64,000 bases of DNA from Tubiluchus corallicola (GCA_030141605.1 JAQGDQ010002372.1:761694-825693), one strand, 5' to 3'. Shown: positions 41,901 through 54,291, counted from the first letter of the stretch. A program made the numbers and translations. The notes: generated from the sequence alone by a model not told the origin.

Positions 41901-42795
41901 TACTTGCAATTCCGTGCATATGGCTTCTCAGATTTGAAATCCACTGGTTTGTAATAATTGAGAGAACAATGTTGAATATTATTATATATTATTGAATTTG
42001 CTGCTTTTAGTTGTTTCTAATCAAACCGGCAGTAATATTTTTCATGTAACTGAATAAGTGAAATTAATTACTTAGGTGTGATGGTTGAAAGTAACGATTA
42101 AACATATGCGTCACGACTTCACCAATTAAAAGAAATGGCAATAAGACCTCAAACGTATTCAACAACAGCACACTGACCGTAGGATCGCCATTTTAAAGGA
42201 AGCTTTTCAATCCAAAGCCATTTAACTGTCAGTGAGCTGCATAAGAATTAATCGGAATTTACTCGCGTCATTGCTCTTAATCGTTAATAAATTCCGTTAT
42301 TGTGTATAAGAGAACGATTTTTCGGGCTTGGGTTTTCAGTGTTTCTTCAGTTTTTATACGTACGCTGGACTGCACATGCAAAAAACTCTCCAGGAAATGA
42401 AAAATGTAGACGCAATTAGTATGTGCTGTTTAAGCAAATTACACAAACATTAAACACTCTTTGAATACCCTGTAATGCTTTATTCATTAATCTGTCTTCC
42501 TTTCACTAAATGGTTAATCTGTCTTCCTCACACTAAATGAGCATGATAGTAATAGAGTATCAGAAAAACAATTTTCCTGGGTTTGTGGTCGTTTGGCCAG
42601 CAATATCCTAACTGAGAAGTAAAAACAACTTTGCCAGCTTATTAATACAAGCTGTAGAAGTAATTGTTTTATGTAATTAACTAACCTTACCAAAATCCTA
42701 TAGTTTTTTTTATAATTCCACTGCACTTTGTTTTTTTTTGTATATGTATTCTGTAGCTTCACACATCTCTGCTAAATTTACTCTAATAATAATTA
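26911..42795. other. About 16 kb with no recognised gene
   Basis: Both strands were read for the missing Acl4-like 3' exon, for CDK5RAP1 5' exons (YGCQMN, GC-MAE, MRGCDNMCSYC, GQNVNS motifs) and for tRNA-like structures; none was found. Open frames here are all under about 135 codons, without domains or convincing splice context. Low-complexity patches include ATATGTAATCTG-type repeats at 36780-36860. Confidence 0.4.
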
Positions 42796-43020
42796 GTTTA
42801 GTTTAGTTTAGTTGAGTTGAGTTGAGTTGAGTTGAGTTGAGTTGAGTTGAGTTGAGTTGAGTTGAGTTGAGTTGAGTTGCGTTGCGTTGCGTTGCGTTGC
42901 GTTGCGTTGCGTTGCGTTGCGTTGCGTTGCGTTGCGTTGCGTTGCGTTGAGTTGAGTTGAGTTGAGTTGAGTTGAGTTGAGTTGAGTTGAGTTTAGTTTA
43001 GTTTAGTTTAGTTTAGTTTA
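42796..43020. repeat. Concentric pentanucleotide microsatellite
   Basis: Forty-five uninterrupted 5-bp units: GTTTA x3 (42796-42810), GTTGA x13 (42811-42875), GTTGC x14 (42876-42945), GTTGA x9 (42946-42990), GTTTA x6 (42991-43020). The unit variants are arranged symmetrically around the centre. It forms the 3' tail of the minus-strand LINE remnant. Confidence 0.95.
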
Positions 43021-44360
43021 TGTGGTATATGACCAACAAGGCCAGCCAAAATACGTTTTACAGAAACCACATCAGTTTGCGTGCACATTCAAGAGTAAAC
43101 AGCACATTGCATCATTACATCAGATGACTGCATAATATTGGATAACTTCTTTTCGTTACTAAGCGTTATATAACTTAGATATAGTTCACTTATATAATTA
43201 TTTCAAACGTTACGTGCTACTGCGTGTTTTGAACAATGAAATAAAAATATTTGTCTTCTACAACGTTACAGGTTTCACAAAGACGATTCCTAAACTGCGT
43301 CCGCTAGGTTCTAAGTTTATGATTTTATGTCTTTAATATTTTTATCATTTAATAAGGAAGATTCGAATACAAACTCGGACTTGTTGATAAAAGTGCAATT
43401 TAGACATATTTGTTAGAGATTGTCGTCAGGTTATTCAAAAGTTAGCTTTAACTCATCCTTCAGCAAGACAGACAGTATTAGAATAAAGCGCTATTGAGTC
43501 AGCATTTAGCAGTTGATCCAAATTTATCCTATTTAACATCAATTTCGACGACCTGTACCAAAGAACATTTAAAGTTTTGCTAAAGTGGTATCTTGGTTGC
43601 ATAGTCGTGTTTGTGGAAAAGAAATACCCGAAGCCAATATTTAACAACTCTACAAGAAATATCTAAATTTATCTGATATCTTCCTAATGCTCCAACCATG
43701 GCTGGAGTAGGAGTTGTCAGCACCTAAAATTGCTTTATAATATTTAAGAAAAGGGTTTCAAGAACAGCAAAATATTTCATACCACAGATTTCACATCCAT
43801 AACATAGGATGGGTTTGGCATATATGTTAAAGAAAGGTATTTGCAAAGTTGGCTTCAAAATACCCAAATGTTTTTGATTTACTCAGTAAAGAAAATACTA
43901 CTTCGTTGCCTTGCGAGGCAGGATAATTTACAGATTCATTAAATTAATCATTTGGATTAAAATATACGCCAATGCATTCGTGCTCGACATATTGTTTTAT
44001 TAATGTGCCGTAGCAAAAGAAATCCTGTTGGTGATTCAACAAAAGTACTCTTTTCAAATATTAAAATTTCAATCTCACTGGATTTGACAGTTTAGACTCC
44101 ATTTTCTACAATGGCTGTTCAGTAGCTTTAACTGATGTAGCAAACCCTTCTTAGTTACAATAATTAAAACGAGATCATCTGTAAACATGTCATTAATTAG
44201 TATTATGCCATCAGAATCTTGTACATTTTTTATAGACACTCATCTAAATCAATAAAATACAATAAAAACAGCATGAGTGACAGAGTACAGCATTAAAGTA
44301 CACCAAATTCAACCAAAAAATACTCAATTAAACCAGGATCAGCTAACACAACTTCGTGTA
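42796..44360 (-). mobile_element. Decayed LINE with pentanucleotide 3' tail
   Basis: The minus strand carries a reverse-transcriptase remnant broken by stops and frameshifts. Near 44345-44245 it reads ADPGLIEYF then CCTLSLMLFLLYFIDLD, matching the RT block usually written GVRQGC-LSP-LF-LYI-DL. Next, at about 44230-44160, comes DSDGIILINDMFTDDLVLII, with FTDD (codons in 44185-44171) as the catalytic F/Y-x-D-D. Further on are ESVNYPASQGNEVVFSLLSK, YFEANFANTF and YYKAILGADNS. The 3' end is the tandem (TAAAC/TCAAC/GCAAC) tail at 43020-42796, reading in minus sense. The upstream limit is a guess. It is distinct from the 6259-8046 LINE, which ends in an ATTGAA tail. Confidence 0.8.
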
Positions 44361-45612
44361 TGTGTAAATGCAGCTGAGCAGCATGCAATTTCCTTGATAT
44401 TGGCCTTTTTCTTAAACAGTTTTGTCGTTGTTTTCTTTTGTAATAAAAATAGCTAACTGGACATCTCTATTATCTGTATTTAATTGAAATTTACGCATAC
44501 TTTATTTTTTAATTTTCTTTTTGGGACTGTACGTTCATAATCGAGCAATTTTTTAAAAAATTTTTGCATTATGCCCGGATTGGAAAATTTTCTGCTGTAC
44601 TTATTTAATACCAGCTGCTACAGCTGGAAAAATAATTTCTTATACGCCAGATACAGTACTTAAGGTGCTATACTTACTACCTGATTTTATATTTGACAAT
44701 TTTGGATTGGCGTTGTTTCATTGCTTGGAAAATATGTTTTAATAATTATTGGCCAGAGGGTTGAAGTCGGGCTTGAGCATTGTCCCACACAATTGTTTTA
44801 TCCAACGGACACATATTTTTTCTGCTCCTCATATTACATCTCTTGTGCTTGTGTATTTTCATTTTTTCAGCAAACATAAACAGAAACATAAAAGAGAAAA
44901 ATCTACATGCATATCAATAAAATTTTGGTACAGAATGTTGAAGACAATAACATACAGTTAATTGCTGAACAGCCTGTCGGCTGACGATAAATAAATCTCC
45001 CGGTATTTTCACTATTGCCAATTCTACCCTTTAAAATGCTAAATCTTGCTTCACAGGTGCAAAATTCCATAAGTTGCATGACAAAGCTCAGCAAGTTGCC
45101 GGCCTTGTGTATTAGTAATTTTATCCTCGTTAAACCTATCCGGGAACAAATTTACGTCATACAAATGAAAATGAGGATATGGAATTGTGGTGAAGTTTTG
45201 CTCACTAGCAGTTTCTTCATCTAAAATGAAATCATTCGAATTTGCTGTTTGTTTAGTTATTGAAATCACCACTGATGACATCATTAGGTAACTGCAATAC
45301 AGTAGATCTGGTGTAGGATTTACTACTTAGAATTTATGCAAATTAAGCAAAATATAACATTTTTAGGTAATTCAGACGAGTTGAATTTGAACCTCGCAAT
45401 GTTTGGATGCGTGGTTTTGACAATTTCATAGATTGAACTTAAACCAGAACAATGAAGCAATTCAAATCCACCTGCAATTCTTTACTTTTCACGTTCTGAA
45501 CCAAAAACATTTGTATCATAACCCGATTTGTTAAACGACGCACCGTCTGATAATCAAGTTTCTACTAAGCCAACGAAGTCAGGCTTACATATTAGTCCGT
45601 GGGACAAAAACC
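44361..45612. other. No gene recognised
   Basis: AT-rich sequence on the upstream side of the LINE remnant. Its more 5' parts may continue here in unrecognisable form. No supported coding region. Confidence 0.35.
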
Positions 45613-46053
45613 ATGGTCTTGTAACAAGGTCTGTTATTGGGTACCCTTTATACCGTTATCTTGGTTGGTGTCCACTGCTGCCTGTCCCGACTTTCAACAG
45701 TTAAAGTTAAACTAGTTAAAGTTTCGATCCAAGTTCAATCAAAACACCTCTATAAAGTGACGTGCATTAAGATCCATTGCTCTAAGTTAGTTTATTCCTA
45801 CTATGATTGTGTCCACACTATTTTTGTTCTAGCTTCTAACTTAACTTATTACAAATCACTTCCTACTCTTCCATGTTTTTCACATGCAGTGCAGAGTCTT
45901 GAATCAATCCAATCACTGAGATTTTCAAACGCCATTTTTCTCGAAAAATTCTTGCTACAAAATCTCTGCAGCGGTCTGTCGTTTGTCATTAATAATGCCT
46001 CGTCACATTGAAAATGTTATTACAGGCCCTTATTAATGTCGCCATTCTCTTTT
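45613..46053 (+). repeat. 441-bp direct repeat, copy A
   Basis: Ungapped match to 46533-46973, offset 920. By eye only about five substitutions: GGGTAC/GAGTAC, ACAAAT/ACATAT, ACGCCA/ACGCTA, AATTCTT/AATACTT, TTACAGG/TTATAGG. The boundaries are sharp on both sides. It contains a 124-codon open frame (45637-46011) conserved in copy B only because the copies are nearly identical. Confidence 0.9.
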
Positions 46054-46532
46054 CACTGGAGCGTCTGCGTGTTTGCATAATGTCAGCAAACGAACTGAAC
46101 GTGTTTTTCAAGGTGTGCTTCATTGTGTTTGATTTTTAAGCATTAAATATTACACAAATAGTTTTCTAATAACTGAGAAAATCAAAATTGTTAAACACGT
46201 TTACATTCAGGGAATATAGCCGTTACAATACAGTAAACAGTATGGCGAACCTTATGATTGCAAAGACTTATTTTGTGATTTTTTTTGTATAATATGGAGG
46301 TAACAAAAAATACTACTTTTGTTCACCTTAGATGCAACTGAATTGGATCACTTGGTCCATTTATTAACTTTACTAGAACGAATCTTTTCTGAAGTAAAAT
46401 TATTAGTCATTAGTAAATATAGCTTATTCATACAGAAAAGTAAAAATTTTTTGCAATAACAGTATTCCTTGGGACAAAAGTCAATTTGTGCTGTTTGCCT
46501 GTTCATCAACCATTTGTTTTCCTTAGAAGACG

Positions 46533-46973
46533 ATGGTCTTGTAACAAGGTCTGTTATTGAGTACCCTTTATACCGTTATCTTGGTTGGTGTCCACTGCTG
46601 CCTGTCCCGACTTTCAACAGTTAAAGTTAAACTAGTTAAAGTTTCGATCCAAGTTCAATCAAAACACCTCTATAAAGTGACGTGCATTAAGATCCATTGC
46701 TCTAAGTTAGTTTATTCCTACTATGATTGTGTCCACACTATTTTTGTTCTAGCTTCTAACTTAACTTATTACATATCACTTCCTACTCTTCCATGTTTTT
46801 CACATGCAGTGCAGAGTCTTGAATCAATCCAATCACTGAGATTTTCAAACGCTATTTTTCTCGAAAAATACTTGCTACAAAATCTCTGCAGCGGTCTGTC
46901 GTTTGTCATTAATAATGCCTCGTCACATTGAAAATGTTATTATAGGCCCTTATTAATGTCGCCATTCTCTTTT
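46533..46973 (+). repeat. 441-bp direct repeat, copy B
   Basis: Partner of 45613-46053, separated by a 479-bp spacer without recognisable content. TG...CA ends, primer-binding site and flanking duplication are all lacking, so LTR identity is not supported. A partial tandem duplication of a 920-bp unit is simpler. Confidence 0.9.
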
Positions 46974-47662
46974 ACGTACGCTGTTACGACGCAGTAGCCC
47001 CCCCTGCCTAGATTGCATTTGACCGATTATTTTATATGCAATTTGACATTGCATGTCGGTATCTAGATTTCTACGGCAGTTCCTGCGTAAAGTGGATAAC
47101 TGGAACCTAGCACACTGTCAAGGGTAGTCCTCTAAGATGGGGGCACTGGACCGGCATTCTGGGAGGTCACCCATCTACTTGCTGTCAGTGTCTGTCACAC
47201 TCGGATTGTGCTTCACACATGCTGACGAGTCAATCATTCTCCGTGCCACACAAAATTTCCATTTCACAACACACGCTAAGCATGAAAGATCTATTCTCGA
47301 ATATGGTCGCTTCCCAGTGTGCAAAAATGTCTTACGTTTACCGAACATTCGCTAATATGTTAATATTAACCGAGACATCAATTGACATAACTTTGGGGCA
47401 TCTTTATTGACTGTGCCGTTGCTGTCTACTTCAATGCATTACTGTTTAAATCCACTCTGCTGTTGTGTCTCTCTGGGGGGACATCTTGCATGACTGATCA
47501 TCTGCATGGCAATTCATCATATCTTCATGTCGGCTTGACATTGGGATGTACATAGATAAGAATATTTGCCGTCTTATTTGTGGTCGCCGCAAGTTAAGTA
47601 GAGGCGGCACTGTTTTATTTGGAATCCGTAAGGTAACGCAATATTGGCTTCCCACGCAACAG
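46974..47662. other. No gene recognised
   Basis: Somewhat less AT-rich sequence with short open frames only. No domain, splice or repeat evidence. Confidence 0.4.

Positions 47663-47751
<89 letters not shown>
47663..47751. repeat. Compound (CT)n(AT)n microsatellite
   Basis: About 11 CT units pass into about 33 AT units without interruption. A short second AT run lies at 47778-47790. Open frames of poly-(Ile-Tyr) on both strands here are translation artefacts. Confidence 0.95.
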
Positions 47752-47754
<3 letters not shown>

Positions 47755-47790
47755 CGTACGTAAAAGAGAATGGCGACATATATATATATA

Positions 47791-49235
47791 AACTTGGGAC
47801 AAACCCACAAAGCATAATTCTTGCTGTTATTAATCTATAAGTTACTTTCACAATTTGTATTGAAAAGCATAAGATGTTGTGTCCTTCCGTTGGCAGAACG
47901 GTATATTACGCGACCACTCGCGCTGAGCTTTGTCTGTTCTTGCTGTTTGACACCTCAGCATTGTCTATAGTTGACGTAATGGGCATATGATGATGTCCTC
48001 ACTGCGAGCAATCTCGCATCATCAACTTCAGCAACAAGAAATTGTCAAAATTGTGCATTCGTTCAGTATTTGACAGCGTCGGTGTTTCGGCACTCGCTAT
48101 TTTTTAACTAAATGACGATTATACAAATCGGGGTAAACGCGCACCATTATTTATATGATGTTAATTTATCAAAGCGTTAACAAATTATATCATCTAAAAA
48201 TGTCTGACTTTAAATGAAATGCACTGTATGTTTGCCATTCTTCGCTCATCCTATATAATAAATAACATTTTGAATTTTCATGCAACACTTCGTGTTTGGG
48301 GAGAATTGCATCATTGCAGTACAGATTTAAACGTATGGGTTTTGCTTACTTTTGCACTGTACGAATACCGAATCCGATTCAAATGCGAAATGCATTTGAC
48401 TTACATTGTATGTTTTTCATGCAAAATTTGCCTTGTCGTTGAGTATACAGTAGAACACAATGTATAGCGTTGCCGTAAGAAAAGGTAAATTTCTTATTTA
48501 AGTAGCAAAACTGTAGCAAGCGTGGGCTGTGTGATTTTGGATAACAAATTTCTAAACTTCAAGCTTGACTAAGGAACCCAGTTATTACACGTAAAGCCCT
48601 GGTTCCTTTACTCTAAAATCAGAATAGATAGATTCGTTTTTCTCATTTTAAAGCTCATTCTACCTCCCTTCTCTCTTCCTGTCTATAAAATGTGCTTGAA
48701 TCACCTGGGCTGCATTTCGTAATATTACTGTGAGCTTGCTGTGAAAATTATCGCGCAAATTGCAACATTAATCAATAAGAAGCATCTCCGATCATATAAT
48801 TATGCTCATGGTAATGAATAAATTGGATTCGCGGCACCATTTAACGCATGATTATGAAAACACCGCTGCTTTTTCTGGACAAATTTCGCTTCTGAGTTTT
48901 TCAGATAAGACATTTTCTTGGTAACAGTGTCATTTGTCCGTTTTCAAAAAGTGTGACAAAAACGTGACGAGTCTGCCCACCTATACGTATAGGAAAGAAT
49001 TATTGTAATTGTCTAATTTACTTTTACTATAATTTCAATAAGTATGTTTTGATCTGCCGTAGACCTAAATTAAATGGCAGTTCGTGTTTTCGTGAATAAT
49101 TATATTAGAACTAGAGAAACATTTCATGTTATTGCAATTATCCATGTGAATGATTAATTAATCTAACGGAAGGAGGAGAATTTAGGCTAACTTTTTTACT
49201 CACATTCATAATACATATTTTGCAAAATACAAATA
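47791..49235. other. No gene recognised
   Basis: AT-rich sequence without supported exons or repeats. Confidence 0.4.
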
Positions 49236-49875
49236 TATGTACACACTAGTCACAGTGTAGTGCTAGTGTTGTAATGTAGTTCTATAACGCATTACTAGCA
49301 TTGTACAGTATGCTGCAGAATGAGCCTTTTCACAATTCCAACGATTGATGATGATCGTGAAAAGGTCAAAGGTTAAGTGTACCAGACAACGCATTTGTGT
49401 ACACTTGACAATGCCTCGCAACCCCATGCTGTTGTAAAAGTAATTAAGAAAAGGGACGAATGCTAGCTATAGAACCTTATCTAGTTCATTTTTACTTCAC
49501 GGGCAGACTAATGCATAATTAAGTAAAGTCCACTTGCTTTCCCCACATGTCACGTGACGGCTACAGACCTATAGCAACTGCGCGTGCGCACAACGAAACT
49601 GCGAAAAGGCTTATTATGCAATACAATGTAGTATTACGTACAGTGGCTGTTATAGTTCACTAACGCATTCGGCATTACTAGTCAGTTGTATTACATTGTA
49701 TAGTATGTTATTGCATTAAACAGGATAATGTGGCACTACTGTTATAATATATTTCAGTAACGCATTACTAGGCTATTACATTATGCAGTATGCAACTGAA
49801 TCATCTAGTTTAATATATACTACAATAATTGTTACAGTTCAGTAACGCGTTACCAGCCTATTGCATTATATTCTT
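49236..49875. repeat. Degenerate repeats around TAACGCATTACTAG
   Basis: At least four scattered copies of a motif of the form TATAGTTCAGTAACGCATTAC, followed by TATTACATTATGTAGTATG-like words (near 49285, 49660, 49755 and 49840). Spacing is irregular and copies are diverged. Possibly remnants of a repeat family; no ends are defined. Confidence 0.5.
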
Positions 49876-50879
49876 TGGTTTCACGTGCGCTGAAACAACA
49901 TGTTATAAATACGTTCTCGGCGTTTCTCTTTTCCTTACGTACGCCATCACTTCCCGTTGCATTTTAAGACTGACAAATTGATTTATCATTTTATTGCTTT
50001 ATTGTGTTACTGAATTACTGAATAATGCATTACTCTCGCTGCTAGGTCTATAAGTTCGTGAAGCCATTTAATTAATACTCACCACAGTGTAATTATTTTC
50101 ATTTTGTTGACAGAATAATTAATTTCTATGCGGTTGCTATCCAGTTCTCCAAGAAGACTATTACTTTATTGTATTTTCAATGTCAGTTCATCTGAGTGGC
50201 TGGTGCTATTTTTCGTAATAGTATGCATACTTGTACATAAATATGACTTTTGTAATTTTAAGCTTACAACAGTGTTGCGGGCCTTACAGATGTACGAACC
50301 GTGAGGTCACACCAGGCCCGCAGCTTTAAGTGAAATAAATAAATCAAAAGAAAAGATTTTTATTGCTTATATGTACCTGCAATCATTGCATTAGCCGCTT
50401 ATGTTTATTTTTTATGTTTAAGTCTTCTATGTTTTAGTGTCCGCATATTTGTTTTTTTGTATACTTATAAACATTGTGTATTGCTGAACATTTTAACTGA
50501 AATTCCTAAGGCCTCTTATGATATAGTGTAAGTATTTGACAATGATAACAAGATAATAAGCAGTGATAGTAAAGGCTAGCTGGCCAGCTTAATTTTTATG
50601 CATTTACTAACATAAGAATAAATTGTCTCCTAAAATAAAAATGCTGTAGTTGAAAGTTTCAATACTAGGAATACGTGCATGTTAGGGGCTGGTGTGATTT
50701 TAAAAATATATGGTTGGTCATTTTTTCGGAAAGCCTGGAAGAAATAAATTACATCAGTTTACAGTTTTCGAAATTAGCTAAGTTAGTTCATTAAATTCCG
50801 CCCTCCAGTAACACAAGTTAAATTGACCATTAAAAAAGTTATCAAGTGACAGCTGTGTCAGAGTCCTAGTAACGTAGTG

Positions 50880-51205
50880 GCCCTCCGAAGTCACCTTGAT
50901 ACACCTCTTGTCTTCGTATTTCCCCCAACTGTTTCCATTTCAAATACAGGGCTTAAATTGAGAGTACGATAAAAAGGTTTCGGGTGAGGATTGCCAAAGA
51001 TTCCTGTAACAAGTGATTCCTTTAACTTAATGGCTTAGTTTAACATCTAGCAATACACAACGTTTTTCATTTCATTTAGAGGGGTTAAACTGAAAGTACG
51101 ATAAAAAAAAGTTTTCGAGTGAGGATTGTAAGACAAGTGATTTCTTTAACATAATCGGTTCCCGCTGAGGTCACCTTGATACACTTCGTCTCTTCGAATT
51201 TTCCC
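50880..51205. repeat. Shuffled pair of short repeats
   Basis: Block 1 (GTCACCTTGATACAC followed by CTTCG) occurs near 50893 and 51170. Block 2 (AGTACGATAAAAA, then GAGGATTG, then AAGTGATT) occurs near 50965 and 51097. The order is 1-2-2-1, all in direct orientation, so it is not a simple two-copy tandem array. Confidence 0.6.
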
Positions 51206-52315
51206 TAAATTTTCTGCCGAGCCTGATTAAATTTACAGGGCAAACCTCTTTCCAAATTAAGCTCCACACTCACGCACGTAGTTCACATCTGCCATTTCTC
51301 ACAACGCACGCGGAATTAGCAAGCGTGCATGGAAAAGTGATGTCACCTCTTAAGCAATTAATAATTAAATGAATAAGCTTGAATTTCCCTCACGGGATTC
51401 TTAAAAGTGCTTACTCACTTACTTATCATTTGTAAGAGATAAGCTTCGCTGCAACTGTTTGCGCTGCGTTTGCATCTCGTGCATGTTACATTCGAGAATA
51501 TTGTTGCTTCATACTGCTTTGTTGATTAGTTGGCTTCTTAAATTGGCAAATTGACATTGACATTACTTTGGGTGGTACCTACTGCTGCTAATAATGGTTC
51601 ACAAATTTTACGTAGCTTTTTTCACGTAAAATTGGACGTGTAGGCCAAAAATTCATTATTTTTCGTATAACGAGGTCGCCCTTGCGCGTGTAACGTGAAT
51701 TGCATAATTCCAAAGTGAAAAGCATATCGGGATAAAGTCAAATTAAAATAATATACATATATTTGTCGAATTATTGTTGCTATCTGGAAAAGTTTCAGAT
51801 ATATTATCTTACATAACGTGTATTGTCTGTAGATTAATTGAAATGTTTTTAAGATTTTGTTTTAACATTACTGTAACCCGTATTTTCAAAAGTTTTAGTC
51901 TAAATTACACCTTCATTGTTGTTTAACTTACTTAAACTGTATTGATATAGCAAATATTGTTTTAATTTACATTCTGAAGATGCCAAACGATTGCCGAAAT
52001 TTTGAAGATATAAATTCCGATTGTATCAATGAATGTAATTATATGTAATTAGTCAACATTTTCTACTTTGAACGAACTCACGTACAGGCAAAGAACTCTT
52101 TTCTTGTCAAAAATGGATATAACTGGATTTGATAGTCACTCTTCATATATAGTTAACTGCAGCTTGGGCAGCATGTGCGATAAAATTGAATTTTCGGCAA
52201 GAATTAGCGTATAATTGGTTTAGCAATGGTTTCAGTAAAAGGTGAAGCCGTAATAAGACTAATGGCTTCAGTTGCAGCTGCCATTACAGCAGTCACTGCT
52301 CAAATTCATGGCAGT
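51206..52315. other. No gene recognised
   Basis: AT-rich sequence with no supported exon. Confidence 0.4.
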
Positions 52316-52505
52316 GTCTTCAAGCATTGTCCATAGTAAAGTCAAATTCACGACGGTTGTGTGCTTCAAGCACTGTCCACAGTAGATTCATATTCACAAA
52401 TAACAAAGGTTGTGTGCTTCAAGCACTGTTCACGGTAAAGTCATATTCACAAATCACAATGATTGTGTGCTTCAAGCATTGTCCACAGCAGAGTCAAATT
52501 CACAT
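52316..52505. repeat. Four-copy ~53-bp tandem repeat
   Basis: Units contain GTGCTTCAAGCACTGTCCAC and TCATATTCACAAAT. The CAAGCA word starts at 52321, 52367, 52420 and 52473, giving spacings of 46, 53 and 53. Copies are moderately diverged. Confidence 0.85.
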
Positions 52506-52598
52506 TGCTGTGAAAAACGGTGGTCTAGGAAACCTTACACTTTTACTGAGCATTTCGCTGTTTGTTGCAATGAAAAAGTCAGATTTATTGTCACTGAG

Positions 52599-52599
<1 letters not shown>

Positions 52600-52660
<61 letters not shown>
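52600..52660. repeat. (GAT)n trinucleotide microsatellite
   Basis: About 20 perfect GAT units. Translation gives poly-Asp, poly-Met or poly-Ser in different frames. No independent evidence for a coding region surrounds it. Confidence 0.95.
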
Positions 52661-54291
52661 CCGCAGTTGTTATACTGCTATTGCCACTGCCTTTGCCCCC
52701 TACTACTGCTATTGCTCTCACTGTTACTGTTGGTACACCTCTGCTGGACTGGCAGTCCTGCTGTTTTGAGTCTTAGTGTTTGGTCCTCGTGTGTAATGAC
52801 CTGAATTTCTATTAGAAAAAATGTAGAAGCAAGCATGTTGTAGTAAAATTAACAGAGCTTAAGAAATCAAGAAATTTGCCAGTCATCCAAGAGCTTTCCT
52901 AAAAGACTCCCGTATGTCTAACAGGCAAAAGCAGTACTGTACCACACCTGATTAGGCCAATCATAAAATGCAAGGCTCTCAAATCAGAAATTGTAACAAA
53001 CTTTATGCTTATTGGCAACAAAAATAAATTTCAGTCTTCACCCATTTTTTTCAAACACAATTCATTTCAATATAAGTCATAATTAGATCAGCATTCATCG
53101 CAAAAGTGATCTCCTTTACTATATCAGCTAGTCGTATGTATGGTATGAACGTATTGTGAATTGGCTTCGTTGGCTCTATGCGACAAATCAAATATAGGAA
53201 TATACACTCAAGAGTATTTACTGAGCAAATATTAAGCATGGGCTGTATAACTGATCTCAATAATTGCTTTTGTCGTAAGGTTGTCAATTATCTCGGAAAA
53301 GAAAATGTTAACCAATATCACTGAAAAAGTGATCTGAAGAGATATAGGTTTCGGTTTACACTTATTGTCCTAAAATGGTCGTTGCAGGCTGAGCCTAACT
53401 GTAGGCAAATTTATACGATAGACGAATAGTTAAACCTAAGTAATTTATGAAAATGTAAAACATAATCAGTAACTTCTAAAAAAAATTCACGTCTTATGAA
53501 TACCGCAAAATGTCTTTTCACCACTACCCAATACTAGCAGATATTACAAGCGAAGCTTACTATAGTGACATCATTATGTAAATACAAAATACACACCGCA
53601 TTTTTTTAAGTAAAAAATTACTGAAAACGTCATTATCACTGCTTATTGCAACACGCATATGATCATACGGCGACATAAATTCCCGACATAGTTATAATTT
53701 TTATAAATATATTTCAGCAAGATAGAAATGTCATCTCGATTGCACAGAAGCTAAATTTTGACTTCAACACCTTGTAATCTGTACTTTGCAGTCTGTGTAG
53801 GGCATTGTGATTATTCGAGGTATGAAGCCGTGTCTACATTCCTGTTTCCGGTGACCTCGGGAAAAAGAGTTGAAAATAATAAGATAGCAACGCGTGACTG
53901 ACTGTCCCTTAAGCACAGCTCCAATTTAAGATATTCTGTTTGCTTAGAAGAAACCCTAGCTTTACTTACTGTCGCTATTGTAATATATCTATGATCAAAC
54001 ACAAAGCAGCTCAGCGTTTGACCACAGTTAGACATAACACAGTTCTAATCTGACACGTAGTTAGACATTAGTGTTCATGCTAAATCAAGCATACATAGAA
54101 TATACATGCCATATAGCATAATTTTACTTATTTGTTTGAAGTTTTACTTCAGCACTTTAGTATATTGGAAAGTTTATGTACATTCAATAATAATAATTGC
54201 TTCTGTTTTTGTGTGCATAATAAGTTTTGTAACATTGTATTATATTAATCATGATATTACGATGTTTATTCATTTTTTTAAATTTCTGCAG
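52661..54291. other. Upstream intron of CDK5RAP1 or intergenic
   Basis: No exon recognised. The first visible CDK5RAP1 exon starts after a clear acceptor (TTTCTGCAG at 54283-54291), so an upstream exon must exist. Neither this stretch nor the 30 kb to its left shows one that I can recognise. Confidence 0.4.

Noticed and set aside
45637-46931. Pair of matching 124-codon frames as a duplicated gene
   Set aside because: The frames match because the DNA copies are about 99% identical. Two of the differences change the protein and there is no recognisable domain.
45613-46973. 441-bp repeats as LTRs of a retrotransposon
   Set aside because: No TG...CA ends, no primer-binding site or polypurine tract, no flanking duplication, and only 479 bp between them without coding content.
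47546-47851. Poly-(Ile-Tyr) open frames on both strands
   Set aside because: Translations of the (CT)n(AT)n microsatellite.
52327-52776. 149-codon frame with a poly-Asp tract
   Set aside because: Built from a four-copy tandem repeat plus a (GAT)n microsatellite. No domain, splice or codon-use support.
54106-54291. In-frame upstream extension giving CDK5RAP1 an ATG start
   Set aside because: Hydrophobic, unlike the family, and directly followed by a strong polypyrimidine-CAG acceptor; it is intron read through by chance.
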